Of a stretch of DNA of 64,000 bases, positions 54,001 to 62,192 are shown piece by piece. The notes beneath the pieces are model-generated. The model did no database searches and was not told the DNA's origin. It was given only the letters and a program-made list of their open reading frames with translations. Where the stretch lies: the NCBI GenBank assembly GCA_945872615.1, contig CAMBZZ010000001.1, positions 1 to 64,000 on the forward strand. The letters run 5' to 3'. The stretch's first letter is position 1, and every line of letters starts with the position of its first letter. This DNA is from an uncultured Clostridia bacterium (lineage in GTDB: Bacteria > Bacillota > Clostridia > Christensenellales > UBA3700). The translations under genes were made by a program, and so were the position numbers.

Positions 54001-57000
54001 CTCGTCGTAATCGTAACCGAATATATACAAGTTGGCAATCGTACCGTCCATTATGTTGATACCCGCAGTCACTTCGTTGAATACCGGGAATGGCAACAGT
54101 CTTGTAAACAACCTTCTTACTTGGAAGTAGAATGCGTTGAGGATTGCATTGGTAAGCAAAGGTGCCGCCCAACCGTAACCGACGCCGTTGACTACGTCCT
54201 TAAGCAAAGGCAACAAGATTTGCTTCAAGCTTACCCAAGTATGCTCCGCATCGATTCTATCCCAGTTGACAGACTTGAGATAGTTGGTACTAAACATAGA
54301 CGAACCCGTCGTAGCGTCTCTTGTCATCTCTACGAGGTCGATGATGGTATCCCAACCGAATACGCTAGCCAAAATTTCGTCTAGCAACCAGTTGATGGTA
54401 TATGGGTCAAAGGTAATATTAGCATTGAAGAGACCCGTATTTCTGAGATATACGTCTATTCCTCCGCCAAGCAGTTGAACTACGTTTAGATTTGCAAAAG
54501 CTTTGTCAAGTCTCGTAGGCTCGGTAGGAGTGGTTTCTCCGCCGCCTTCGGTGCCGCCGCCGCTTTCACTTCCGCCGCCTTCGGTGCCACCGCCCGTACT
54601 TCCACCGTTGTAGTCAGGGTCGATAGAGGCAAAGAGGCTATCGATGGTAGGTGCAAGCATATTGACAAGGTCTAGCGCAATGGGAATATCGATAAAGCTT
54701 GCAAAGTCAAGAATCGATCCAAGCGTCAGCACGCCTTGGCAAAGCACGATTCTGAGGTTGCCTGTGTTGTAGTTGAGTTCCGCATACAACAAAGGTTGTT
54801 GATTGGTATTGCTGTTAAGTTGATCGGTGTTCTCATACTTCGATTTGTTGATAGAAGCCAAAGTTACGAGAATAGAGCCCGCAGACGCCGTCTTACCGCC
54901 CGTGTTGTACAGCGTGGTGTTGGATTGCAATTTTTGTATTATAAGACGAGTATAATACTTGTTGCCGTCCTCAACGCCCGAATCGGAGTGGTTTGCATTG
55001 TAGTTTGCCATAATATCGGCGGTGCTCATTGCATAATCGAGTGCAAATGCTATATCGAGACCGTCGAGCATCGTCTTGACGAAGGCTGCTCCGTTGCTTG
55101 CGTCCCAGTCAGGGATTTCGTCAAGCGGTAAGTTGAGGTTGATAGGCTCACCCATCAACATCTCGAATACCACGGACACGCTTATACTCTCGACTTCTAT
55201 ATCCAGTTTGATTACGCCGTCTACGAAGTCGATTTCTCCGCCTACGCCGATACTCATACCAAGTCCGAAGCCGAGGAATTGTTTGAGGATAGCGTCAATC
55301 ATCATAGCGTCGAGTTTGAGGAAGATGTTGGCGTTGTGAGCCGAAACCGCACTGATAATCGTGGCGATAAGGTCCATGATTTCAGGGCTAAGTCCCGCTC
55401 CCGCATCAGCCTGAGCCGCCGCTCCGCCGTCTTCCGTTCCCTCGTCAAGTGCTCCGTTCAAAGCCCCGTCAAGTGCTCCGCCCAGAGTTAGGTCGCCGAG
55501 TGCGTCGTTGATGATATCCGTAAGATTGAAGTTACCTATCTGGTCAATAACGTCTGTCAAAGCGTTGTTGATGACCTTAACGAAAGGAGAGTTGACGATT
55601 TCGAGTTTGAAGAATCCGAGTCCCGACAAGTCAAGGATGATATTGCCTTGGTATATATCGACTTCGAGCAATGTCTTCTCGAGATAAGAGAAGGTAACTT
55701 GCAACTGCGTCTTCTTGAAGTTGCGCATGTCGAGATTCCAAGCAATGGTCAATATTACTTCGGTATCCCAGTCGTCGAGGTGCAGGTTGATAGGCAAAGC
55801 CAACTCCTTACCGCTCGAGGCAAGTATATTATTGATTATCTTAGTAATATTAAACGTTTCTTCCATCGTCTTGAGGTTTACCGTTGCCTTAAACGAAGCT
55901 TTGCCGACGGTGTTGACGATAGCAGCGATAAGGTCGTCCTCATAAGTCGCAAACTCTTCTTGCTTTTCTATGAGTTTGATTTTGAGTTCGTCAAGATTAC
56001 CTATTCTGATAGGATTATTTTGGGTACCCGTCTCGAAGTGAATCTTGAAGTTGCTATTATAAGTAGGCTCGCCTATTACGTTGCCCGATGGGTCCAACTC
56101 TACTGTAGGCACCAATTCTGCCGCCAAATCGAGTTTGACGCCTTGCAATCTCGAGAACATAAGGTCGAGTTGCGCGCTGTTGATAAAGCTGATGTCAACG
56201 TTGACTCCAAAGCTGGACAACAATCCGAGTATTGCCGCAAGGGTCGTGCTAACCGTTAGGGTGTCGGCGTTTACTCCTACTATGATTTGTCCCGCAGGGG
56301 TCAAAATATCGCCTTCGGTGCCTTCTTCAAACATCAATTCTTCGGCTTGTTGAGCTGCGGAGCTTTCCGTACCGCCCTCGCTGCCCTCGCCGGTAGAGCC
56401 GAACAAGGTAGAGAGGTCGAACGCCAATCTATAGTCAAAGTCGCCGATAAAGTTGTAGACGATTTCCGTAAAGTCGATTTCCGCCTTAAGTTTTGGCAAG
56501 GTTATCTTAGCAATCTTGATGTTGGATACGTCGATGAATACGCTGTTGGCATAGCCGTAAACGCCCAATATTACGGAGTTGGCAGGGAAGAGAATATCCG
56601 AGCCTATTCCGATTGCTTTATTCGTTCTCAATTCGATGACTATCGAACTGTTGTAGTGGTTATTCTTATCCAAAGCTATTTGAATCAACAACTCACCGTC
56701 GAGCACGAAGTTGTCGTCGAAGGTCCACAGCAAGTGTTGTCCTTCCAGACCCGTCAAGCCAAAGCCCGTCAGCAAAGGTATGAAGTCGTAAGTTCCTTTA
56801 TTGAAGGTCATGTTGACGCCAAACTGCAGATGTATGTTGGACAGTACGTCGTCAAGCAATTCCGCTACCGAGTTGGTATATCCGTCTTTGTCGCCTATAG
56901 CCGCGGTGATGTAGTTGTCAAGTCCTTCGATAGGGAAACCTATATTGAAGTTGCGCAAAGATAGCGACAAATCTATACCGCCGATACTTACGGCACCCTC

Positions 57001-58929
57001 AACGCCAAAACTCTTTTTGCCCGTTTCGAGGTATTGTTGATATGCCTCTGCGTCGGTCACTTCAGGAGTAACGAGTTCGCCGATATTGAGCACGATGTCG
57101 CTTATTCCGCTTGGCAGTCTAAACGGTATTTCACCCACAAGTCCTTCCAACGCCATCAACAATCCGTTGCCGAACGTTATGTTGAGATATTGATTGCGTT
57201 CGCCGTTATCAGGGTCGATTGGGTTAGGCTCGAACACGAATTTAATATATTCGTTGACGCCGATAAGTTTGGTAATAGCTTCCAACAGCATAGCATAGCC
57301 AGGCTTGATGAAAGCATTGCCTTCTTCATCTACGGTCAAGGCAACCATGTTAGAACTATTGTAGACTTTGTTTTGACCGAGAGCAGGCTCGTTGCCGTTG
57401 ACCGCCTCGTCAAAATCGGTGCCGAGGGCTTTGTCTATTTCGCCCGTCAACAAGGTTACGAGTTGTCCGATCAGCGCGTCGAGATTGGTATCTATTCTGA
57501 TACTCTTGCTTCTATAGTAGTTAGGCAAAAGATTGCCGAGATTTACGTACGCAGCTCTTTGTTGGTAATACAATCCGAGTTGCGGCGTTGCTTCTATTTT
57601 ATTATGATTTCTGTCGATAAGGAAGAGTTCGATAGCTATGAGGTTTTTGTCAACGTCCTCAGCCGCATAGTTGAGGTCGAGATCCAGCTTAAAGCTAAGT
57701 CTAAAGCCCATAGCAACGTCAAGGAGAATTACGCCCGTAGGCAAAGTCTCTTGACCCATAAACATATTGATAAGTTGTCCTACGTCCACTTGTTTAGGAG
57801 CTCCGCCGTCCTCGAGACCGCTGTCGACAACCAAATCGATGTCAAAGGCAATATTGGTCAAGCTGAATTCCCTAAACTCCTCTACTACAGGCAAGTCGAT
57901 TATAGGCGCGTCTTCACCAATATCGAATTTCGCCGACAAAGAGGTTGCGGTGTTGGTATCGTTGTTGACTACGTTGAGTTTGATTCCAGGGTCTGCAAGC
58001 AAACCGTTGACTAGCGTAGCCGACATGGTAATATCCGACTGAGGAATCAACTCCGCGATAGTGCTTATCAACGCGTTGATGTCAAGGTTGATAGGCAACT
58101 TACTCGACAAGCCGAGCGAATCCAACAAGCCCGATATTTTTGTCATAAATTCCTTGAGCTTTATGTCTACGGAAAGTTCGGTCGTCACGACGTTGTCAAC
58201 GGTAGTCTCTTCGTAGACAACGTTTTTACACAAAATTGACAACACGAGATTAAGGACGCCGTTGAGATCTATTCCCAGTCCGCCCAAAAGCTGTTCGAGG
58301 TCAAAGCCTTCGAGAAGCCCCGGCACCTTGGATAACATCTGCGCAACGTAGTTCATATTGAAGTCGGAAAAATAAATCAAAGCAGAGCTTCCTTCCACTT
58401 GAAGATAAGCTTTGTCCTCGATTATGTAAAAGCCGAAATTAACGACGCCGCTGTCTTTATCTTTGAGCACCATTGCCAACTCGTTCCTAGACACGCTGGC
58501 ATTTTGCTCGGCAAGCAGTCCGAACATATTGGTCTTAAACGAAAACTCGTATCTCGTAGGCGTCAAAGGTGAGCCGTCTGCCGAATCGGTAATCGTAATA
58601 TCGCTCAAAATTTCGAGATAAAGTCGCTTCTCCTCTTCGGAGTTGTCGATACCGCCAATCATCGCTTGAAAGACGTCAAGCGCAGACCGTACGATAGGAT
58701 CGTCCTCCTCGATTGGTGGAGGTGGTGGGGGCAAATCCGGGTCCTCGTTACCGCCGCCGCCTTCTCCGTTACCACCGCCTTCTCCGTTACCGCCGCCTTC
58801 TCCGTTACCGCCGCCTTCTCCGTTACCACCGCCTCCATCGGTAGGGGTACAAGCTGCAAGTATCAACGAGAATGCGACAACCAGAATAATTAGCAAAGCC
58901 AATAGGGCTATCAATTTCCTGTTTCTCAT
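51040..58929 (-). CDS. Giant lipoprotein (2629 residues), first gene of the surface operon
   Basis: Lipoprotein signal ending ILAAC (Cys27). A low-complexity linker of GGGNGE repeats and a PPPPPP run follow (about 32-75). The long middle (about 80-1560) holds repeated alpha/beta segments of the type LDLEQLLGGLGIDLNGVL and KLPINLDINALI, which look like lipid-binding or tubular repeats but match no family I know. A second Gly-Ser-Glu linker lies near 1450-1480. The C-terminal 900 residues are beta-sandwich repeats (VKYLGESALPATVPVVYNDG) and end without a membrane helix. Start follows TAGGAGG. It is tethered by its lipid; the partner proteins are anchored at their C-termini. Confidence 0.7.
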   Translation of the reverse strand: MRNRKLIALLALLIILVVAFSLILAACTPTDGGGGNGEGGGNGEGGGNGEGGGNGEGGGGNEDPDLPPPPPPIEEDDPIVRSALDVFQAMIGGIDNSEEEKRLYLEILSDITITDSADGSPLTPTRYEFSFKTNMFGLLAEQNASVSRNELAMVLKDKDSGVVNFGFYIIEDKAYLQVEGSSALIYFSDFNMNYVAQMLSKVPGLLEGFDLEQLLGGLGIDLNGVLNLVLSILCKNVVYEETTVDNVVTTELSVDIKLKEFMTKISGLLDSLGLSSKLPINLDINALISTIAELIPQSDITMSATLVNGLLADPGIKLNVVNNDTNTATSLSAKFDIGEDAPIIDLPVVEEFREFSLTNIAFDIDLVVDSGLEDGGAPKQVDVGQLINMFMGQETLPTGVILLDVAMGFRLSFKLDLDLNYAAEDVDKNLIAIELFLIDRNHNKIEATPQLGLYYQQRAAYVNLGNLLPNYYRSKSIRIDTNLDALIGQLVTLLTGEIDKALGTDFDEAVNGNEPALGQNKVYNSSNMVALTVDEEGNAFIKPGYAMLLEAITKLIGVNEYIKFVFEPNPIDPDNGERNQYLNITFGNGLLMALEGLVGEIPFRLPSGISDIVLNIGELVTPEVTDAEAYQQYLETGKKSFGVEGAVSIGGIDLSLSLRNFNIGFPIEGLDNYITAAIGDKDGYTNSVAELLDDVLSNIHLQFGVNMTFNKGTYDFIPLLTGFGLTGLEGQHLLWTFDDNFVLDGELLIQIALDKNNHYNSSIVIELRTNKAIGIGSDILFPANSVILGVYGYANSVFIDVSNIKIAKITLPKLKAEIDFTEIVYNFIGDFDYRLAFDLSTLFGSTGEGSEGGTESSAAQQAEELMFEEGTEGDILTPAGQIIVGVNADTLTVSTTLAAILGLLSSFGVNVDISFINSAQLDLMFSRLQGVKLDLAAELVPTVELDPSGNVIGEPTYNSNFKIHFETGTQNNPIRIGNLDELKIKLIEKQEEFATYEDDLIAAIVNTVGKASFKATVNLKTMEETFNITKIINNILASSGKELALPINLHLDDWDTEVILTIAWNLDMRNFKKTQLQVTFSYLEKTLLEVDIYQGNIILDLSGLGFFKLEIVNSPFVKVINNALTDVIDQIGNFNLTDIINDALGDLTLGGALDGALNGALDEGTEDGGAAAQADAGAGLSPEIMDLIATIISAVSAHNANIFLKLDAMMIDAILKQFLGFGLGMSIGVGGEIDFVDGVIKLDIEVESISVSVVFEMLMGEPINLNLPLDEIPDWDASNGAAFVKTMLDGLDIAFALDYAMSTADIMANYNANHSDSGVEDGNKYYTRLIIQKLQSNTTLYNTGGKTASAGSILVTLASINKSKYENTDQLNSNTNQQPLLYAELNYNTGNLRIVLCQGVLTLGSILDFASFIDIPIALDLVNMLAPTIDSLFASIDPDYNGGSTGGGTEGGGSESGGGTEGGGETTPTEPTRLDKAFANLNVVQLLGGGIDVYLRNTGLFNANITFDPYTINWLLDEILASVFGWDTIIDLVEMTRDATTGSSMFSTNYLKSVNWDRIDAEHTWVSLKQILLPLLKDVVNGVGYGWAAPLLTNAILNAFYFQVRRLFTRLLPFPVFNEVTAGINIMDGTIANLYIFGYDYDEPVYKAYDENGNKIAKEDQSEIYVFKAYSDAAPGSDVPAKGTYTRKYDRSTDANDDQGASYTYYYNNRSNGYYLEIKLFNCSPSVGDPEYSIDGSTEGVMTWGSIDAAPTYDPYCYSNNSEGKSLFLAQNFSGKEVSYQKGEQLYKTTPTYEVTKKNGQSVSMNINDLDFGTAGVYEIVATASFNGGAVVRTKPINLTIYGADTITGVGEYNLNKEYQNYIDIYAYSEIPKYIVITYDTPDVLGNYMRRIPAESMTFTSYAPTAYTKHGVDGTVTFKNGTSKNVRFEYLDSTIKDIMGGIEVDIDLYQYDKTAVDLSVYTPDLLYFTYNDGSSDKITVNGAWNVSSAQQLVDRDPSDLSAGIYWITNTIGSGATLQEVNIKFVVKSKTVDSIEANGNLNNIRISPYQYYKYLITGDENDNPFPSQVLATYNEAYAYDAVEDANVLVNEAYSEMVYVNWNKDGLNFTWDNNNAPEYNPDGSLKKNGSVSLDTTSVKDPTAETPVRIYETSFDWTFPVNITMDRNEVQAIYFDEELTQNTLIIDPYLFKINEEDGIDNFPTSAWVKFTNGTVINLPIAWIQEEVDNFEVSYEAQSRQFRVYIGYDVDTYTNNRIPRADATSALGIADYCTANGISGKMLQRIVVNARVEGLEAVGLDIAGSELKGGRYVIDPVKVKYLGESALPATVPVVYNDGSSSVLPVVWDYKFDISIYGSENLVATATIRGTDNSFDVTCRILDRSTPEVVNDSISLNPYNFTLGEGDKRVYSEFTETIAVKYFTSYTLVVTNNETGEETIFEGLFDDEKNALVNQYTTGANTGLYAIATKYNYDTFDLPVSWDISDVDMAVTSDKNADKNFGVKAKITGATESFETLTVNVTIEEKIFVGINSNAVYKYFISYGGSNLTEQEIATKMVTKQLNAFFEDGTMQKLDIVFDLSPVNFTVANYDTDNAKFIGDAIKCDAYIMQYAEIQQKIQIEVYVATEPTASEAA
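58741..58835. repeat. 18-bp tandem repeats coding for Gly-rich linker
   Basis: The unit CCGCCTTCTCCGTTACCG recurs about four times with single-base changes (GGxNGE on the coding strand). The number of units could vary by slippage. Confidence 0.75.
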
Positions 58930-59614
58930 ACTTCCTCCTAATCGCAGATATGTGTGCGATTTCTTTATTTATTATATATTAGGAAGATAAACTTAAACCA
59001 ACCTTAAATTTTTGCCAAAAAAATTTTTAAAAAAACGTAAAATATAACCTTTACTTGTCAAATCTTTCGTTTTCTCTACAAAATCGCTGTTTTTCTTTCC
59101 AAAAATATCGATATTGCTAGCTATGTAAAATTTTTTTAATCTTTAGTTTTTTTGCGCATATAAACTTAGTCGCGTATTGTTTTAATGATTTTTCGCTTTT
59201 GCGTTATCTTTTTGACAAGCGCCTGCTCCATCTATTTGACTTTGCAATTCACTCAACTATTACGTAGCCCGTTGCGCTATATCAAGCGGTTTATCCACAG
59301 TTTCTATATATAACCGTTTTGTCCATATTCATATTTTAGTTTACGAATTTATTCATCTTGTTCACAACAAGAAATATTAGTTACAAAAAAATAAAAAAAG
59401 ATACTCCTCTTGAGTATCGTACTTAAATAATGCAACCATCGTTTGGAAAAGTAAGCTATACATATTTGTTTATTAATTTAGTATCTATTACTATCTATAT
59501 GACATAATATTATATATTAACTATATATCATATACTTATATCTCGTTCACTATCACATTCGATTCTCCTATATACGACCGACTTAGCTTTACAAATTTTT
59601 CCATATTTATTTTC
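58930..59614. other. Intergenic region upstream of the surface operon
   Basis: No gene is supported. It holds an inverted repeat ATCGCA-N8-TGCGAT (58941-58960) between promoter and start of the surface operon; a possible minus-strand promoter (TTGGTT at 58996-59001, 17 nt, TATATA at 58973-58978); a single DnaA-box-like TTATCCACA (59291-59299); and a terminator at 59392-59418. Confidence 0.5.
59392..59418 (-). terminator. Terminator, probably of the response regulator gene
   Basis: GATACTC-CTCTT-GAGTATC forms a 7-bp stem; on the minus strand it is followed by seven T residues. It lies about 200 nt after the response regulator stop. Confidence 0.6.
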
Positions 59615-60289
59615 TTATCTGTCTGGCTTGTCGTACCACATATAGCCGATATTTTTCACGGTTTTGATATAATCCTTTACTCCGAACTTGTCCAATTTTT
59701 TTCTAAGACTGCTGATATACACTTCCGTCACCGTCATAATCGTGTCGCTGTCGTTGCCCCAAATTCTATTAAAAAGTTGTTCTTTAGAGATTATTATATT
59801 GCGGTTGCGTATCAAAAATTCAACTATCTCATACGCCTTGCCGGAGAGTTTTACATACTCCCCTCTCACGCTTAGCATCTTATTTCTGAAGTCCATCACT
59901 ACGTCGTCGCAAGTGTAAATATCCGAAAAGTTATTATTATATCTTCGCAACACGGCAACGATTCTTGCTCTCAACTCCTCTTGGTCAAATGGTTTGACAA
60001 CGTAGTCGTCCGCGCCGAGATTAAGTCCTTCGACAATCTTGCTCTTGCTATCCAACGACGACACCGCAATAGCGGGACACACGCTCTTTTGTCTCAACTT
60101 AACCAAAAACTCCGAGCCGTTGAGTTTAGGCAATATCATATCGAAGATTATGAGGTCGTATATATTGCTCTCTGCCATATACAGCCCCTCTTCGCCGTCA
60201 AAAGCACATTCGCTCTCGCCCAAAGAAGCCACGCATTCTTTGATTCTATTGCTCCATCCGATATTGTCTTCGACTATCAAAAACTTCAT
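59615..60289 (-). CDS. OmpR-family response regulator (orphan)
   Basis: A 224-residue protein. The receiver domain (1-115) has the acidic pair in VEDN, the phosphoacceptor Asp in LIIFDMILPKLNG (about 51) and the Lys in YVVKPFD (about 99). The C-terminal winged helix (about 130-220) has KLSGKAYEIVEFLIRN and TVTEVYISSLRKKL, as in OmpR/PhoB regulators. No histidine kinase gene is adjacent, so its partner is elsewhere. The giant surface operon lies next downstream on the same strand; control of that operon is a guess from position. A promoter (TTGACA, 17 nt, TAGACT) lies at 60307-60335. Confidence 0.85.
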   Translation of the reverse strand: MKFLIVEDNIGWSNRIKECVASLGESECAFDGEEGLYMAESNIYDLIIFDMILPKLNGSEFLVKLRQKSVCPAIAVSSLDSKSKIVEGLNLGADDYVVKPFDQEELRARIVAVLRRYNNNFSDIYTCDDVVMDFRNKMLSVRGEYVKLSGKAYEIVEFLIRNRNIIISKEQLFNRIWGNDSDTIMTVTEVYISSLRKKLDKFGVKDYIKTVKNIGYMWYDKPDR

Positions 60290-60306
60290 ATCTCACCTAT
60301 GCCAAA

Positions 60307-60335
60307 AGTCTAACACATCGTTATAGTGCTGTCAA
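60307..60335 (-). promoter_or_regulatory. Promoter of the response regulator gene
   Basis: On the minus strand TTGACA (60330-60335), 17 nt, TAGACT (60307-60312). The start codon is 17 nt further, with AGGTGAG as ribosome binding site. Confidence 0.5.
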
Positions 60336-60421
60336 CCTTAAAGATAACTGAAACGCGAAATTTGCACAAAATTTGAAATATGTAGACCAAGCCGTAGGCG
60401 GCGACAATATGTTCCCAAAGA

Positions 60422-60922
60422 TTAATACGTCCTCACGCCCACGATCTTGATAGCCCTAGAAGCATAGTAGTCGTAGCTGCTTAGAAGTCTATCGAACGAG
60501 TCGACGGTATGCGAAGACACCAACGGCTCGCCGTGGCGAAATCCCGTCACGACCAACGTATGATAAAACTTCCCTTGCGCGTTGCCTAGTTGTATAAAAT
60601 CTCCCAATCCGACTTTATCCGCCGTAATCGGCGCTCCGAAAGGTCCCGTCTCGTTGCCTACGCCCTTAAAGTTGTTGATCAAAAAATTATAAAAATATTC
60701 TACTCCGCTCCAAGCTGGCGCTCTATCTCTCAGCGAGATATAGTACCACCCTAAGGTCGGCGTATAATTCATCACACCGCTACCCGCCAATAGGCATTGC
60801 GAGGCAAAAGCCGTGCAATCGCCGCCCAGTTCGTCGAAATTATAATAAGCGGGATTTCTTCTATGCGCCCATTTTTTGGCGTATCTCACCGCTGCCGCCG
60901 CGTCGTACTCGATTATTCTCAC
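60422..60922 (-). CDS. Amidase-like protein (amidase_6 type)
   Basis: A 166-residue protein starting at a GTG (60922). The segment NFDELGGDCTAFASQCLLAG has the catalytic-type Cys of the putative amidase domain seen in spore and cell-wall proteins; FYHTLVVTGF and SSHTVDSFDR supply candidate His and Asp residues. WYYISLRDRAPAWSGVEYF is also typical. There is no signal peptide, so it acts in the cytoplasm or is the short form of the family. No ribosome binding site is visible; a TACAAT box lies 5 nt before the start. Confidence 0.7.
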   Translation of the reverse strand: MRIIEYDAAAAVRYAKKWAHRRNPAYYNFDELGGDCTAFASQCLLAGSGVMNYTPTLGWYYISLRDRAPAWSGVEYFYNFLINNFKGVGNETGPFGAPITADKVGLGDFIQLGNAQGKFYHTLVVTGFRHGEPLVSSHTVDSFDRLLSSYDYYASRAIKIVGVRTY

Positions 60923-60962
60923 GCGACATTGTATGCTACGGCAATTATTTTTGACACGACGG

Positions 60963-61274
60963 TCACTTCAGAGTGATACCTATCATAACCGTAGTTTCGT
61001 TGCTATCGTTCCACACGCTATGAGGGACATTGCCCTCAACCAGATACGATTGGTCTTTTTCTAACAATATTGTTTTGTCACCCGATTGTATTCTCGCTCG
61101 CCCTTGCGTCACCACAAACAAATGGTTATGACCGTGAGTATGTTTCTCGGTAGGAGCTCCGCCGTGCGGCTCGATATAGGCGATTGACACGTCCGTCAAT
61201 TCTCCTACTCTATCAAAGAGTTTCTTTGCTTTGAAGCCGACGTGTTTCGGCGGCGTAACGAATCCTTCTCTCAT
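60963..61274 (-). CDS. Cupin-domain protein
   Basis: A 103-residue single cupin domain. HTHGHNHLFVV (about 44-54) gives the metal-binding histidines of motif 1, and VEGNVPHSVWN (about 79-89) the histidine of motif 2. Such proteins bind a metal and may be small enzymes or ligand sensors. Start follows AAGGAG. It stands alone, with an unrelated cupin gene nearby on the other strand. Function is unknown. Confidence 0.75.
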   Translation of the reverse strand: MREGFVTPPKHVGFKAKKLFDRVGELTDVSIAYIEPHGGAPTEKHTHGHNHLFVVTQGRARIQSGDKTILLEKDQSYLVEGNVPHSVWNDSNETTVMIGITLK

Positions 61275-61436
61275 ATTATCTCCTTATTAGGCGTACAGCC
61301 AACTTCTTTGACGCGATTATACGACTTTGCCTATCCAAAGTCAATAGCGATACAGCCTCAATATTTTCGGTACGTTTACAAAATCTATTTTCGGCAATAA
61401 TACTCATACAAGCATACCCAAGCAAGGAGATTATCT

Positions 61437-61622
61437 ATGAAATATTACGTCAACGAAGACTGTATAGGCTGCGGAGCGTGCAACGACACCTGCCCCGAAA
61501 TCTTTGAGATGACCGAGCAAGGAACGGCTCAAGCATTGAATATCGAAGCTACTGACGCTATCGGCGACCGCGCAGAGCGCGCCATGGCAGAATGCCCCGT
61601 CAACGCAATAGAGCAAATCTAA
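61437..61622 (+). CDS. Ferredoxin
   Basis: A 61-residue protein. DCIGCGACNDTCPEIF (about 8-23) provides three cysteines spaced CxxCxxxxxC plus the CP cysteine, and AECPVNAI near the end gives the final CP motif. The pattern fits a single [4Fe-4S] ferredoxin of the Thermotoga/Desulfovibrio type. It carries low-potential electrons in the cytoplasm. Start follows AAGGAG. It is followed after 11 nt by a cupin gene, probably in one operon. Confidence 0.85.
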   Translation: MKYYVNEDCIGCGACNDTCPEIFEMTEQGTAQALNIEATDAIGDRAERAMAECPVNAIEQI

Positions 61623-61633
61623 CGAGGCAGACA

Positions 61634-61963
61634 ATGTCCGTCATCAAAAATATCCCTCATCGTCAGATATTGCAACTTGCCGACCAAATCGACATCCTAC
61701 AAGGTCAAATCGTCAGCAGGACGCTTTGCCAAAACGACGCCGTCAGCGTGACCTTATTTGCCTTTTCTCAAGGAGAGGAGATTGCTTCGCACGTATCTGA
61801 AGGCGACGCCTTGGTCTACGTGTTGCAAGGCAGTGCCAAACTCACCGTAGGCGACGAAGAGTTTATCTGCACGCAAGGTCAGTCGTTGGTGATGACGTCG
61901 CGCATACCGCACGCCGTCTACGCACAAGAGGACTTCAAAATGCTTCTTACGGTTATTTTCTAG
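61634..61963 (+). CDS. Cupin-domain protein
   Basis: About 109 residues from the ATG at 61634, chosen over the longer frame because that start overlaps the ferredoxin gene and GAGGCAG precedes this ATG. It is a single cupin domain: SHVSEGDALVYVLQGSAKLTV (motif 1, only one His) and MTSRIPHAVYA (motif 2). Metal binding may be weaker than in the other cupin. It probably shares a transcript with the ferredoxin gene. Function is unknown. Confidence 0.7.
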   Translation: MSVIKNIPHRQILQLADQIDILQGQIVSRTLCQNDAVSVTLFAFSQGEEIASHVSEGDALVYVLQGSAKLTVGDEEFICTQGQSLVMTSRIPHAVYAQEDFKMLLTVIF

Positions 61964-62136
61964 CCTAAGCGTTTGCCTACTCTTGGCGCGCGATAATCGT
62001 CAATTTTCACGGTTATACTTCGCCGTGAATATCTTGTTTATCCAAAATTTTCTTACTCCCGCCACCTTTATTTTGTCCGAATTATTCCAACCAAAATTTA
62101 CCCGCGACTTTATAGGTTTTTCTGTTCAAAATTGCT

Positions 62137-62164
62137 TTGAAAAACGACGAATTACTATTATAAT
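62137..62164 (+). promoter_or_regulatory. Promoter of mscL
   Basis: TTGAAA (62137-62142), 16 nt, TATAAT (62159-62164). The ribosome binding site AAGGAG and start follow within 30 nt. Confidence 0.6.
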
Positions 62165-62192
62165 ATAACCAACTAAAGAGTAAGGAGTGCTT

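Noticed and set aside
51088-54384. Plus-strand open frame of 1098 residues, and similar long frames at 37837-50142 and 55648-58014
   Set aside because: They lie antisense to the giant surface genes, lack ribosome binding sites and read as codon shadows of sense codons such as AAC, GTC and TAC. The sense proteins have signals, repeats and anchors.
54530-54610. Regular GC-rich repeats that might suggest a CRISPR or satellite array
   Set aside because: They are in frame and code for Gly/Ser/Glu linkers in the giant lipoprotein. No spacer pattern is present; no CRISPR array was found anywhere in the window.
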